Source of the DNA: Cytophagaceae bacterium
GTDB lineage: Bacteria > Bacteroidota > Bacteroidia > Flavobacteriales > Flavobacteriaceae
DNA: 64,000 nucleotides
NCBI GenBank assembly: GCA_002712765.1
Contig: PAUP01000046.1
Span: forward strand, 29,854-93,853
Direction: 5' to 3'
This document shows positions 18,853 to 27,358 of the stretch, piece after piece. Below the pieces are notes generated by a model. That model was not told the origin of the DNA. It searched no databases and saw only the letters and a list, made by a program, of their open reading frames with translations. The translations under genes and the position numbers were made by a program. The first letter of the stretch is position 1, and each line of letters opens with the position of its first letter.

Positions 18853-19308
18853 ATGCAAAATTTGGCATTTCCCTCTTATAATTTTCGTCTCAAAAGTAGC
18901 GAAAACAAACCGTTTATATTTGACCTTGTTCGCAAAAAATTTGTCAGTTTGGCCCCAGAAGAATGGGTGCGTCAACATGTTTTACATTATTTAATTTACA
19001 CCAAGTCCTATCCAAAACACCTGATCAATGTCGAAAAGGAAATTAAGGTAGGGCAAACAAAAAAACGCTACGATATCGTGGTGTACCAACCCGATGGCTC
19101 GCTTTTTCTCATGGTAGAATGCAAGGCCCCAAGCATTCCTATATCTCAAGCTGTTTTTGATCAAATCGCCCGCTACAACTTACCCTTGCAAGCTTCATAC
19201 CTGATGGTAACAAATGGTTTGGCACATTATTATTGTACTATGGATTATCAAAATGAGCAGTATTCCTTTTTGAGAGCCCTCCCCGATTATACCCCATCAA
19301 AAGCATAA
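18853..19308 (+). CDS. HsdR_N-like PD-(D/E)XK protein, solitary
   Basis: A 151-residue protein resembling only the N-terminal domain of type I restriction R subunits (HSDR_N_2 family). The PD-(D/E)XK-type core is visible: VEKEIKV, then RYDIVVYQPDG and LMVECKAP (Asp, Glu, Lys in order). No HsdM, HsdS or helicase part is present, so it is not a restriction system. I recall similar solitary genes next to holA in other Bacteroidota, which hints at a housekeeping nuclease or DNA-binding role. It is divergent from holA with a 36-bp gap. Confidence 0.75.
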   Translation: MQNLAFPSYNFRLKSSENKPFIFDLVRKKFVSLAPEEWVRQHVLHYLIYTKSYPKHLINVEKEIKVGQTKKRYDIVVYQPDGSLFLMVECKAPSIPISQAVFDQIARYNLPLQASYLMVTNGLAHYYCTMDYQNEQYSFLRALPDYTPSKA

Positions 19309-19357
19309 ATTACAAATTGGCTAAGCTTCATTTTAAATTATATCTCATCTTTGCTGT

Positions 19358-20362
19358 ATGAAAATTGCGGTGGTCATATTAAATTGGAACGGACGAGCAC
19401 TACTAGAAGCCTATTTGCCTTCGGTAGTGACACATTCTCAGGATATGGCTAGGGTTTATCTCGCCGATAATGCCTCGACAGATGACTCGGTGGCTTTCTG
19501 CAAATCCCGCTTTCGCGAAAGCGTAACAATCATACAAAATGCACAAAATGGCGGATATGCCAGAGGCTACAACCAAGCCCTGAAAAACATAAAAGCTGAT
19601 ATTTTTGTCTTGCTCAACAGCGATGTGGCGGTTACTCCTGGATGGTTAACTCCAGTCATAGCAGCGTTTGAAGCTCACCCAGACATTGCAGCGGCACAGC
19701 CTAAAATAAAAGACGTAAAGCGAAAAGACTATTTTGAGTATGCAGGAGCTGCTGGGGGGTTCTTGGACGGTTTGGGATATCCCTACTGTCGCGGCCGTAT
19801 CTTTGATCGCTGCGAAAAAGATACTGGTCAATACGACAATACTATTGATATACAATGGGCGAGCGGTGCTTGTTTGTTTGTACGCTCTCAGGTGTTTTGG
19901 GAGGTAGGCGGCTTAGACGAAGACTTTTTTGCTCATCAGGAAGAAATTGATCTTTGCTGGCGAATAAAAAATAAGGGACACCGCATCATAGCCTGTGGAT
20001 CAAGTGAGGTGTTTCACCTTGGTGGTGCGACTTTAGCCGCGGCACATCCCAAAAAAACGTTCTACAACTTTAGAAACTCACTTTTTGCCTTGGTAAAGAA
20101 TGTCTCCTCTCCTAGGGTATTTTTTTGTCTGTTTCTAAGACTAGTTTTGGATGGCGTAGCTGGTCTAAAATTTTTAACAGAAGGCAAACCTTCACACTTT
20201 ATGGCCATTATAAAAGCCCATTTTAGTTTTTATGGTTACTTTTTAAAAATGTGGCACAAACGGGCACAGCAACTTAGCTCAGCGGGGAGCTATTACACTG
20301 TAAATAGTATCGTCGTAGCATATTTTATACGGCAGAAAAAAAACTTTCGCGATCTCGAATAG
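19358..20362 (+). CDS. family 2 glycosyltransferase (rhamnosyltransferase-like)
   Basis: A 334-residue GT-A fold glycosyltransferase. N-terminal motif VVILNWNGRALLEAYLPSV, nucleotide-sugar segment LADNASTDDSV, the DxD-like FVLLNSDVAV, and the acceptor-site segment FFAHQEEIDLCWRIKNKG are typical of WbbL-type GT2 enzymes that add sugars to lipid-linked or polysaccharide acceptors. The C-terminal about 90 residues contain a hydrophobic, membrane-associating stretch (VFFCLFLRLVLDGVAG). The gene stands alone rather than in a polysaccharide cluster. A palindrome copy at 19509 is read in the second frame, giving SRFRESV. The acceptor is unknown. Confidence 0.88.
   Translation: MKIAVVILNWNGRALLEAYLPSVVTHSQDMARVYLADNASTDDSVAFCKSRFRESVTIIQNAQNGGYARGYNQALKNIKADIFVLLNSDVAVTPGWLTPVIAAFEAHPDIAAAQPKIKDVKRKDYFEYAGAAGGFLDGLGYPYCRGRIFDRCEKDTGQYDNTIDIQWASGACLFVRSQVFWEVGGLDEDFFAHQEEIDLCWRIKNKGHRIIACGSSEVFHLGGATLAAAHPKKTFYNFRNSLFALVKNVSSPRVFFCLFLRLVLDGVAGLKFLTEGKPSHFMAIIKAHFSFYGYFLKMWHKRAQQLSSAGSYYTVNSIVVAYFIRQKKNFRDLE
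19509..19522. repeat. palindrome GCTTTCGCGAAAGC, in glycosyltransferase gene
   Basis: Perfect copy, read in the second frame as RFRES. Confidence 0.95.
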
Positions 20363-20444
20363 AAAGTATAAAAATGTGTTAATCGCTATTTTAACATTTT
20401 GCAATTGTATACTTTTACAGTATCCATTTTAAAACAATCTAGAA

Positions 20445-21302
20445 ATGAAAAATATGTTAATTGTGTCGGCATCTGCCCTTCTATTGATGACTTCTTGCGT
20501 ATCAAAGAAAGAGTATGCTGCCTTAGAAGCTCGTCAAAAAGAAACACAGGACCTGTTAAATTCGGCTACGGTAAAGCTCAATAGTTGTTTGGAAGAAAAA
20601 GCAAGTGCCACAGCAACGGTAGACGCGCTTAAAGACCAAGTTGAAACCTTAAAGAAAACCAATAACGATTTAATTAATACTCAGGGTAATTTGACGACGC
20701 TCACTACCCAAGGTGCGCAAACGCTTGAAAAGTCACTAGAGCAAATCAGAGAAAAAGATTTACAAATCAAAACCATGCGAGATGCGATTACCAAAAAGGA
20801 TAGTGTCACACTTGCCTTGGTTACTAGTCTTAAAGGCGCCTTAGGAAATATTTCTGACGAAGACATTGAAGTTAATGTCGAGAAAGGAGTGGTCTACGTC
20901 TCTATCTCGGATAAACTACTATTCAAAAGTGGGCAATATAATATCACCTCTGCACGAGCCAAAGAAGTGCTAGGCAAAGTAGCTACAGTGGTAAAAGCCA
21001 AGCCAGAGCTCGAATTTATGGTAGAAGGCCATACAGATGATAAACCTATCAAAAATGCAGTCTTACAAGACAATTGGGATTTAAGTGTGAAAAGAGCGAC
21101 CTCGGTAGTTCGAATTTTACAAGAAGATTTTGGTGTGCCACCACAACGAATGGTAGCTGCAGGACGTAGTTACTATGTACCTTTAGAAAGTAATGACACT
21201 GCTTCTGGTAGAGCCAGAAATAGACGTACACGAATTGTAGTACTTCCTAAATTAGATCAATTTTATAAATTGGTAGAGGACGGAATGAAAAAAGCCGAAT
21301 AA
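20445..21302 (+). CDS. OmpA-family lipoprotein
   Basis: A 285-residue peptidoglycan-binding lipoprotein. The lipobox is LMTSC (MKNMLIVSASALLLMTSC), then about 110 residues of coiled coil (AALEARQKETQDLL and later heptads), then an OmpA C-terminal domain (about 150-275) with VEGHTDDKPI and ARNRRTRIVV, the residues that grip diaminopimelate in peptidoglycan. It probably ties the outer membrane to the cell wall. A paralogue with the same start (TSCVSKKKF) begins at 63915. A strong terminator follows. Confidence 0.9.
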   Translation: MKNMLIVSASALLLMTSCVSKKEYAALEARQKETQDLLNSATVKLNSCLEEKASATATVDALKDQVETLKKTNNDLINTQGNLTTLTTQGAQTLEKSLEQIREKDLQIKTMRDAITKKDSVTLALVTSLKGALGNISDEDIEVNVEKGVVYVSISDKLLFKSGQYNITSARAKEVLGKVATVVKAKPELEFMVEGHTDDKPIKNAVLQDNWDLSVKRATSVVRILQEDFGVPPQRMVAAGRSYYVPLESNDTASGRARNRRTRIVVLPKLDQFYKLVEDGMKKAE

Positions 21303-21330
21303 CTATCAGTTATAGTTTTCCAAAAAAATG

Positions 21331-21357
21331 AGCCGCTCTTACAAGCGGCTTTTTTTT
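21331..21357 (+). terminator. intrinsic terminator after the OmpA lipoprotein
   Basis: Stem AGCCGCT / AGCGGCT with a 6-nt loop followed by seven or more T, 28 bp after the stop codon. Confidence 0.9.
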
Positions 21358-21376
21358 GTGAGAAATATTAAATTTT

Positions 21377-21519
21377 ATCGATGAAATACACAAATAGTAA
21401 AGAGTTATATCGACCAAATACACAATAGAAAGAAATCAAACATCGATGAAATACACAATACAACATCATTATGTTAAAATTATATGTATTATATCGATTA
21501 TATCGTGTTTTTAATCGAT
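21377..21519 (+). repeat. three direct and one inverted 17-bp repeats upstream of the LRR gene
   Basis: ATCGATGAAATACACAA occurs at 21377 and 21442; a copy with two changes (ATCGACCAAATACACAA) lies at 21409. Starts are 32 and 33 bp apart, about three helical turns, so all face the same side of the DNA. An inverted copy matching 14 of 17 positions lies at 21503-21519. The array ends about 17 bp before the -7 box. It looks like a cooperative operator for the downstream gene. Confidence 0.6.
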
Positions 21520-21536
21520 TTATGTGTCGTTCATCC

Positions 21537-21544
21537 TATATTTG
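21537..21544 (+). promoter_or_regulatory. -7 box of the LRR gene
   Basis: TATATTTG matches TAnnTTTG exactly. Transcription would begin near 21550, so translation most likely starts at the ATG at 21566, not at the one at 21554. The inverted repeat at 21503-21519 overlaps the place where the -33 element is expected. Confidence 0.6.
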
Positions 21545-21565
21545 ATTTAAACAATGCCAACCGAT

Positions 21566-22330
21566 ATGAAAATCATTACCTCTTTTCTTCTTTTAGCGAT
21601 GCTCTCGTTTTCTGCGATTGCTGGTGTTTCTCCCAAAGAGAAACAAGCGTTAATTGATTTGTATACTGCGACCAATGGTGCACAATGGAATACCACTTGG
21701 AATCTTGATGCCGAAGTAGCTACTTGGAAAGGAGTAACAGTTTTTAAGGATAAAGTAATTGCACTACACCTTGTTGATAATAATCTTAATGGAACACTTC
21801 CTGAGAGTATTGGTGATTTGCAAAACCTAAAAGTGATCAATCTTCACAAAAACAATATAACAGGTAATATCCCTGTGTCAATAACATCTATTAAAGGATT
21901 AAAAAGCGTCAATCTTTCATTTAATAAACTGGATGGAGCCATTCCTTCTCATATAACGAATTTGACAAATTTAGAATATGTTGATTTATTCTTTAATAAC
22001 CTCTCGGGTCAATTACCAGAAAATATAGGCGCCCTAACCAAATTGCGTCGCCTTAGTATATACAGCAATCAAATTACAGGGACATTACCTAGTTCTATTA
22101 CAGCCTTAACCAATCTTAGAGATTTACAAGTGAGCAGTAATAAGTTATCTGGAACTTTACCAGAAGGTATGGATGCTATGATAGCATTAGAACGTATTAG
22201 TCTTTTTGACAATGATTTTTCAGGAATGATTCCTCAACGTATAGAGCAAATAGTTGGTTTGAATCAAATCGAAGTTGCTGGCAATAATTTTAAGGCGCCT
22301 TCAGCAGGTGTGATTGCGGCCAATGAATAA
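21566..22330 (+). CDS. secreted plant-type leucine-rich-repeat protein
   Basis: A 254-residue exported protein; an in-frame ATG lies 12 bp upstream, but 21566 gives a clean signal peptide (MKIITSFLLLAMLSFSAIAG) and fits the promoter. Residues 25-60 resemble the plant LRR N-terminal cap (QALIDLYTATNGAQWN and ATWKGVTVF). Residues 64-231 are seven exact 24-residue repeats of the plant-specific class, consensus LxxLxLxxNxLsGxLPxxIxxLxN, followed by one partial repeat. No membrane anchor, sorting domain or catalytic domain is seen. Such repeats usually bind proteins or glycans. The regulatory array upstream suggests tight control. A terminator follows. Confidence 0.88.
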   Translation: MKIITSFLLLAMLSFSAIAGVSPKEKQALIDLYTATNGAQWNTTWNLDAEVATWKGVTVFKDKVIALHLVDNNLNGTLPESIGDLQNLKVINLHKNNITGNIPVSITSIKGLKSVNLSFNKLDGAIPSHITNLTNLEYVDLFFNNLSGQLPENIGALTKLRRLSIYSNQITGTLPSSITALTNLRDLQVSSNKLSGTLPEGMDAMIALERISLFDNDFSGMIPQRIEQIVGLNQIEVAGNNFKAPSAGVIAANE

Positions 22331-22378
22331 TGATTTTTACACTTGTTAACCCCAAATCATAATAACAGGTAAGTAGAG

Positions 22379-22404
22379 AAGCCTCCATCACGGAGGCTTT
22401 TTTT
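22379..22404 (+). terminator. intrinsic terminator after the LRR gene
   Basis: Stem AAGCCTCC / GGAGGCTT with a short loop followed by a T run, 49 bp after the stop. The flanks could also help end the opposing YrdC-family transcript. Confidence 0.85.
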
Positions 22405-22502
22405 GTGAACCATTTTAAAGCAGCGCAGAGGGAAATCATATAGCAGTACACTACCCTACACAGTATTGTATTTCTAGCTAATGTCTAGAAGGGAAATAGG
22501 AA

Positions 22503-23120
22503 TTAAATGTCAAGACTCCCTTTGCCTTCACGAATCAAAACGGGCTCATTGGCTGTGAGATCTATAACTGTTGAGGCTACATTATCACCATAGCCTCCAT
22601 CAACTACCACATCGACCAAATTTTGCCATTTTTCAAAAATAAGCTCGGGGTCTGTCATATACTCGATCACCTCATCCTCATCATATATTGAAGTACTCAC
22701 AATTGGATTTCCTAGCTCGCGTACAATAGAACGAGTTATTTCATTATCTGGAACACGTATACCTACCTCCTTTTTCTTTTTAAAAACGGTAGGCAAATTA
22801 TTATTACCTGGTAAAATAAAAGTATAGGGGCCTGGCAGTGCTCTTTTGAGTATTTTAAACGTTCTGGTATCAATTTGTTTGACATAATCGGATAAGTTGC
22901 TCAAATCTTCACAAACAAACGAAAAATTAGCTTTCTCTAATTTGACCCCTTTGATCTGAGCCAGTTTTTCTAGTGCCCTGTTGTTGGTAATATCACAGCC
23001 TAGGGCATAAACCGTATCACTTGGGTAAATGACCAAACCGCCATCTCTAATAATGTCCACTACCCGTCGTACTTCTTTGGGGTTAGGATTTTCTTCATAT
23101 AATTTTATAAGTACCGCCAT
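22503..23120 (-). CDS. YrdC/Sua5/YciO-family protein (threonylcarbamoyl-AMP synthase-like)
   Basis: A 205-residue YrdC-fold protein. The family makes threonylcarbamoyl-AMP for the t6A base of tRNAs reading ANN codons; the YciO branch has an uncertain role. Landmarks: GGLVIYPSDTVYALGCD (nucleotide and threonine pocket), ALPGPYTFILPG, and GIRVPDN, then ASTVIDLT. Length matches short YrdC/YciO proteins, and it lacks the C-terminal Sua5 domain. The segment KGVKLEKANFSFVC replaces the KxRP-type motif of true TsaC, which favours the YciO-like branch. It stands alone, convergent with the LRR gene. Confidence 0.85.
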   Translation of the reverse strand: MAVLIKLYEENPNPKEVRRVVDIIRDGGLVIYPSDTVYALGCDITNNRALEKLAQIKGVKLEKANFSFVCEDLSNLSDYVKQIDTRTFKILKRALPGPYTFILPGNNNLPTVFKKKKEVGIRVPDNEITRSIVRELGNPIVSTSIYDEDEVIEYMTDPELIFEKWQNLVDVVVDGGYGDNVASTVIDLTANEPVLIREGKGSLDI

Positions 23121-23281
23121 CGTATTTTTTTACTCTAAGATACGTGGTTTTTTATCAAATCCGATCTCTTTTTTTAAAGCAGATAGCTGCTTTACAAGGT
23201 TTTAAGCTAGGATTTAATGCAATTGGCCATATCGTACAAACATAAAATGTCTTTTTTTACGTTAGCTTAAAAATAGTCACC

Positions 23282-24205
23282 ATGAATAAAAGTCACTACG
23301 CCCTATTAATTTCCTTAGTTGCATTGCTGCTTTTTACTGCCTGTTCTTCTTCAGACGATGCCATTGAGATAGAAGACCAAACAGTAGAAGATACAGATAC
23401 CTCAGATGATACCGATGAAAGCCTGGCGGCTTCCACCCTACTTAATGTTTCTTATGGAGAAAATGAGCAACAAGTGTATGATATCTATCTCCCTGCCAAT
23501 CGCAGTGCCACCAAAACTAAAGTGATTTTGCTCGTTCACGGTGGCGGATGGACAGGAGGAGACAAGGCAGATATGACCGAGTTTGTAAGCTTTATCACTG
23601 CGACTTATCCCGATCACGCCATCGTCAATACCAATTATGTCTTGGCTACGTTCACGGGTATTCCCGCTTTTCCCAATCAATATGAAGATTTGGCGGCGGT
23701 AGTGGCCCAACTCAAAACACAAAGTGACGACCTTCAGATCTTTCCAGAATTTGGTATGATAGGCAGCAGTGCCGGCGCCCATCTATCTATGATGTATGAT
23801 TATGTATACGACACTCAAGACGATATCAAATTTGTAGCCAATATTGTAGGACCCTCAGATTTTACAGATCCCTTTTATGCCGATGACCCAAGCTTTTCTA
23901 TCGCTTTGGATCTTTTTGTAGACGAAGATGCTTTTCCTCCAGGTACAGATTATGCCGCGGCCAATAGTCCCGTTCAAGTGGTTACCGAAACAGCAAGTCC
24001 TACCTTAATGTTTTATGGTGATATGGATCCTCTGGTACCTCTTAGCAATGGTAATAGATTAGATTCGGCCTTGTTTGCCAAGAATATTACGCACTTGTAT
24101 ACGATATATAATGGGGGTCACGGAGACGATTGGAGCGATGCAGACCGGGCAGATTTGACGATAAAAATTAGCCAGTATATTGACACCTATCTGCCTATTC
24201 AATAA
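23282..24205 (+). CDS. alpha/beta-hydrolase (esterase-like) lipoprotein
   Basis: A 307-residue predicted lipoprotein with lipobox LFTACSSSDD followed by an acidic linker of about 30 residues. The hydrolase domain has the oxyanion motif VHGGGWTGGD, the nucleophile elbow GSSAGAH, and a late histidine in YNGGHGDDW, as in carboxylesterase/acetyl-xylan-esterase-like enzymes. The substrate could be an ester on a polysaccharide or lipid; no carbohydrate-use genes are adjacent. Its last 11 bases overlap the end of the convergent helicase gene. Confidence 0.82.
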   Translation: MNKSHYALLISLVALLLFTACSSSDDAIEIEDQTVEDTDTSDDTDESLAASTLLNVSYGENEQQVYDIYLPANRSATKTKVILLVHGGGWTGGDKADMTEFVSFITATYPDHAIVNTNYVLATFTGIPAFPNQYEDLAAVVAQLKTQSDDLQIFPEFGMIGSSAGAHLSMMYDYVYDTQDDIKFVANIVGPSDFTDPFYADDPSFSIALDLFVDEDAFPPGTDYAAANSPVQVVTETASPTLMFYGDMDPLVPLSNGNRLDSALFAKNITHLYTIYNGGHGDDWSDADRADLTIKISQYIDTYLPIQ

Positions 24206-26531
24206 TCTTAAGTTTGGCAAAGCGCAACAACAGCTTTTTGAGTCCTCCATTTTCAAAGTTGATCTCTGCCTTTTGATCCTGACCCTTGCCTTCTAGACGG
24301 GCTACAATACCTCGTCCAAAACGAATATGCTCTACAACAGTCCCTTCGTCTATGGCTCCTACCAGACTAGGGAGAGCTTCATTTGATGCGGCTGGCTTAA
24401 TTTTTCGGAGTTTACGCAATTGATCTTGCGTTGGGGTTCCTATTTTGGGTGGTGTACCACTCACTGGCTTTTTTAGTCGTAATTTACTCTTATCAATATC
24501 CCCAAATATATCAGTGTCTACTAATGGTTTATACCGATAACTATTCACTGGTGTTTGATAATCCAAATAGACATCATCTATTTCTTCTATAAATCGAGAT
24601 GGCTCTGCATCTACCAATTTACCCCATCGATATCTCGACTCGGTATAGGTGAGATAAGCTTGTTTTTCGGCGCGGGTAAGCGCCACATAAAACAAACGAC
24701 GCTCTTCTTCCAATTCACTTCGGGTATTCATACTCATTGCGCTAGGAAATAAGTCTTCTTCCATCCCGACGATATACACAAAAGGAAATTCCAGCCCTTT
24801 AGCCAGGTGAATCGTCATTAGGGCTACTCTATCATCATCCCCTTTGTCATCATCCATGGTTGTGGCCAGAGCAACATCTTCCAAAAATTCGGCTAGCGAC
24901 CCTGTAGTATCGGCTAGTTGTTTCTGTTCTTCGACAAAATCGCGCATACCATTGAGCAATTCTTCAATGTTTTCTATACGCGCAATACCTTCTGGTGTTC
25001 CATCTTTTTTAAGTTCTTGAAGTAATCCCGTCTTTTTGGCAACATGCTCGGCAAGTTCAAAGGCATCTCCAGTCTCGTTGAGAATCTGAAAACTTTTGAT
25101 CATGGTCACAAAATTGGCAATACGCGTTTGGGTACCTCTATTGATATTCATAGAAGGTCCTAACTGCTCAATTTTTTCCATGACCTCAAAAATTGAACGA
25201 CCATAGTGTTTGGCCGCAACCACTAGTTTATCTATGGTTGTCCCACCTATACCACGAGTCGGGTAATTAATCACGCGTTTGAGGGCTTCTTCGTCCTTGG
25301 GATTGATCACCAATCGCAAATACCCCAGCACATCTTTAATTTCTTTGCGCTGATAAAAAGATAGTCCTCCATAAATGCGATAGGGAATATCTCTTTTTCT
25401 CAAGGCGTCTTCCATCGCTCTAGATTGCGCATTGGTACGGTACAATATTGCAAAATCACCATTTTTGAGCTGGTGGTTCATACGGTTCTCAAAAATACTC
25501 GAGGCAACATAACGCCCTTCTTCCCCATCGGTGGGCGAGCGATGAACAATGATTTGACCTCCGTCTTCATTGGCAGTCCAGACTTTCTTATCTAGCCGTG
25601 TTTTGTTTTTTTCGATGACAGAGTTTGCCGCTTCTACGATGTTTTTGGAAGACCTGTAATTTTGTTCCAAACGGTACATAGCCACATTATCATAATCCTT
25701 CTGGAAGTTCATAATGTTGCTAATGTTAGCTCCTCTAAAGGCATAAATACTTTGAGAATCGTCTCCTACTACACATATATTTTGAAATTTATCGGAGAGG
25801 GCTTTTACAATCAGGTATTGTGAGTGATTGGTATCCTGATACTCATCAACCAATATATATTTAAATCGATTTTGGTATTTCTGCAACACCTCAGGAAAGC
25901 GGTTGAGCAATTCGTTGGTACGCAGGAGTAAATCATCAAAATCCATGGCACCAGCTTTAAAACATCTATCGACGTATTCGGCATAGATTTCTCCCATACG
26001 CGGTCGCTTGGCCATAGCGTCTGCTTCGACCAATTCTGGGTTATTCATATAAGCCTTTACCGTAATTAGGCTATTTTTAAAAGAGGAAATTCGATTCTGG
26101 ATCTGCTTGTATTTATACACATCCTTATCGAGTTGCAATTCTTTGATTATTGCGCTAATGAGTCGCTGCGAATCTTGAGTATCGTAAATCGTAAAATTAG
26201 AAGGGTAGCCAAGTTTATCGGCTTCAAAGCGAAGTATTTTGGCAAAAATGGAGTGAAAGGTACCCATCCATAAATTTTTGGCCTCACTATTCCCGACGAT
26301 CCCTGCGATACGTTTTTTCATTTCACGCGCTGCTTTATTGGTAAAGGTCAAAGCCAAAATATTAAAGGCATCTACCCCTTGACTCATCAAATATGCAATA
26401 CGCAAAGTAAGCACTCTGGTCTTCCCAGAACCCGCTCCTGCAATGACAATTAGGGCACCCTCTTTGTGTAAGGTAGGTGCTCTTTGGGCCTCATTTAGCC
26501 CTTCTATATATACTTCCAGTTTTGAATCCAT
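24195..26531 (-). CDS. uvrD: UvrD/PcrA-type superfamily 1 DNA helicase
   Basis: A 778-residue 3'-5' helicase for repair and replication-conflict resolution. All motifs are visible: Q motif LNEAQRAP, Walker A IAGAGSGKTR near residue 30, Ia TFTNKAAREMK, II VDEYQDTN, III GDDSQSIYAFRGA, IV LEQNYRSS, V MTIHLAKGLEFP and VI YVALTRAEK. The C-terminal tail ends with a KVL-like Tudor segment (VVEHIRFGRGIVARLEGKG) that binds RNA polymerase in PcrA. Whether to call it uvrD or pcrA is a naming choice. The gene overlaps the convergent esterase gene by 11 bp at its 3' end. Confidence 0.95.
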   Translation of the reverse strand: MDSKLEVYIEGLNEAQRAPTLHKEGALIVIAGAGSGKTRVLTLRIAYLMSQGVDAFNILALTFTNKAAREMKKRIAGIVGNSEAKNLWMGTFHSIFAKILRFEADKLGYPSNFTIYDTQDSQRLISAIIKELQLDKDVYKYKQIQNRISSFKNSLITVKAYMNNPELVEADAMAKRPRMGEIYAEYVDRCFKAGAMDFDDLLLRTNELLNRFPEVLQKYQNRFKYILVDEYQDTNHSQYLIVKALSDKFQNICVVGDDSQSIYAFRGANISNIMNFQKDYDNVAMYRLEQNYRSSKNIVEAANSVIEKNKTRLDKKVWTANEDGGQIIVHRSPTDGEEGRYVASSIFENRMNHQLKNGDFAILYRTNAQSRAMEDALRKRDIPYRIYGGLSFYQRKEIKDVLGYLRLVINPKDEEALKRVINYPTRGIGGTTIDKLVVAAKHYGRSIFEVMEKIEQLGPSMNINRGTQTRIANFVTMIKSFQILNETGDAFELAEHVAKKTGLLQELKKDGTPEGIARIENIEELLNGMRDFVEEQKQLADTTGSLAEFLEDVALATTMDDDKGDDDRVALMTIHLAKGLEFPFVYIVGMEEDLFPSAMSMNTRSELEEERRLFYVALTRAEKQAYLTYTESRYRWGKLVDAEPSRFIEEIDDVYLDYQTPVNSYRYKPLVDTDIFGDIDKSKLRLKKPVSGTPPKIGTPTQDQLRKLRKIKPAASNEALPSLVGAIDEGTVVEHIRFGRGIVARLEGKGQDQKAEINFENGGLKKLLLRFAKLKIIE

Positions 26532-26760
26532 AGCAAGGTTCTAAAGTACGATTTGAAGGTAAAACTCAAAACTACTTTGAGATGTTTTTCGGTCATTTTT
26601 TTAACAGGCTATCCCTAGAGTTTCTTTATAAAATTGTGGTTGTTTATTGTATAGGACTCCACCTAGTCGCTATTTTTACGACAGCTACACAAGTACAAGG
26701 ATCGACTGTTTGACACAGCACATTATTAGATTCTGTATCTTTCTCTCAAAATAGACTTTT

Positions 26761-27309
26761 ATGAAACTTAAATACCTCTTTATTATTGCCCTATTCGCTT
26801 TCGCGAAAGCCACCACAGCACAAGTTGATGCTAAAGCGACACCAGGTGAAGTCATTCCAGATTTTGGGAAGACGTACCTGATCACTGATCCAGATTTTAA
26901 AACAGATACTACCCTGACCTTTAAAGCGGTTTTTGATGTATCAAAAGCTCCAGAAGATCCGGCCCTACGCAATCCCTACATAGAGACTATTGCCCGCTTT
27001 TTGAATATGCATCAAAAAGCAGGTGTTCCCATATCACAACTAAAGGTGCGTATGGCGATGCATGGCCAGGCCTCATATGGCTTACTCAAAAATGAATTTT
27101 ACAAAGAAAAATTTGGGGTAGACAATCCTAATATCGCCCTTTTAGAAGCTATAAATAACGCTGGTGTAGACATTATACTATGTGGGCAAACCGCAGGCGC
27201 TCGTAATTTACCCGAAGCCCGAAGATTACCCCTTACCCAAATGGCCTTATCGGCTATGACGATTCTGATACAATCACAAGAAGAGGGCTATCGTATGATC
27301 GCTTTTTGA
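26761..27309 (+). CDS. periplasmic DsrE-like family protein
   Basis: A 182-residue exported protein with a DsrE/DsrF-like fold. The signal peptide (MKLKYLFIIALFAFAKATTAQ) includes the residues AFAKA written by a palindrome copy at 26797. The mature part has strands LKVRMAMHGQAS and VDIILCGQTAGAR, the latter containing the single cysteine expected at the DsrE active site. Relatives handle sulfur or serve as small redox carriers; the role here is unknown. A TTG-N23-TATCTTTC pair about 25-55 bp upstream may be the promoter. Two M20 peptidase genes follow on the same strand. Confidence 0.72.
   Translation: MKLKYLFIIALFAFAKATTAQVDAKATPGEVIPDFGKTYLITDPDFKTDTTLTFKAVFDVSKAPEDPALRNPYIETIARFLNMHQKAGVPISQLKVRMAMHGQASYGLLKNEFYKEKFGVDNPNIALLEAINNAGVDIILCGQTAGARNLPEARRLPLTQMALSAMTILIQSQEEGYRMIAF
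26797..26810. repeat. palindrome GCTTTCGCGAAAGC, in DsrE-like gene
   Basis: Perfect copy, read as AFAKA within the signal peptide. Confidence 0.95.
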
Positions 27310-27358
27310 CTTGTTCAAAATGCTGTATCTTTTCAATCACAATTTAAAATGCCTACCC

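Noticed and set aside
18817..18978. Longer start for holA at 18978
   Set aside because: The extension does not resemble HolA and overlaps the divergent gene; GTG at 18816 fits the family start.
18853..19308. Fragment of a type I restriction system
   Set aside because: No HsdM, HsdS or helicase domain nearby; the gene is complete in itself and sits beside holA.
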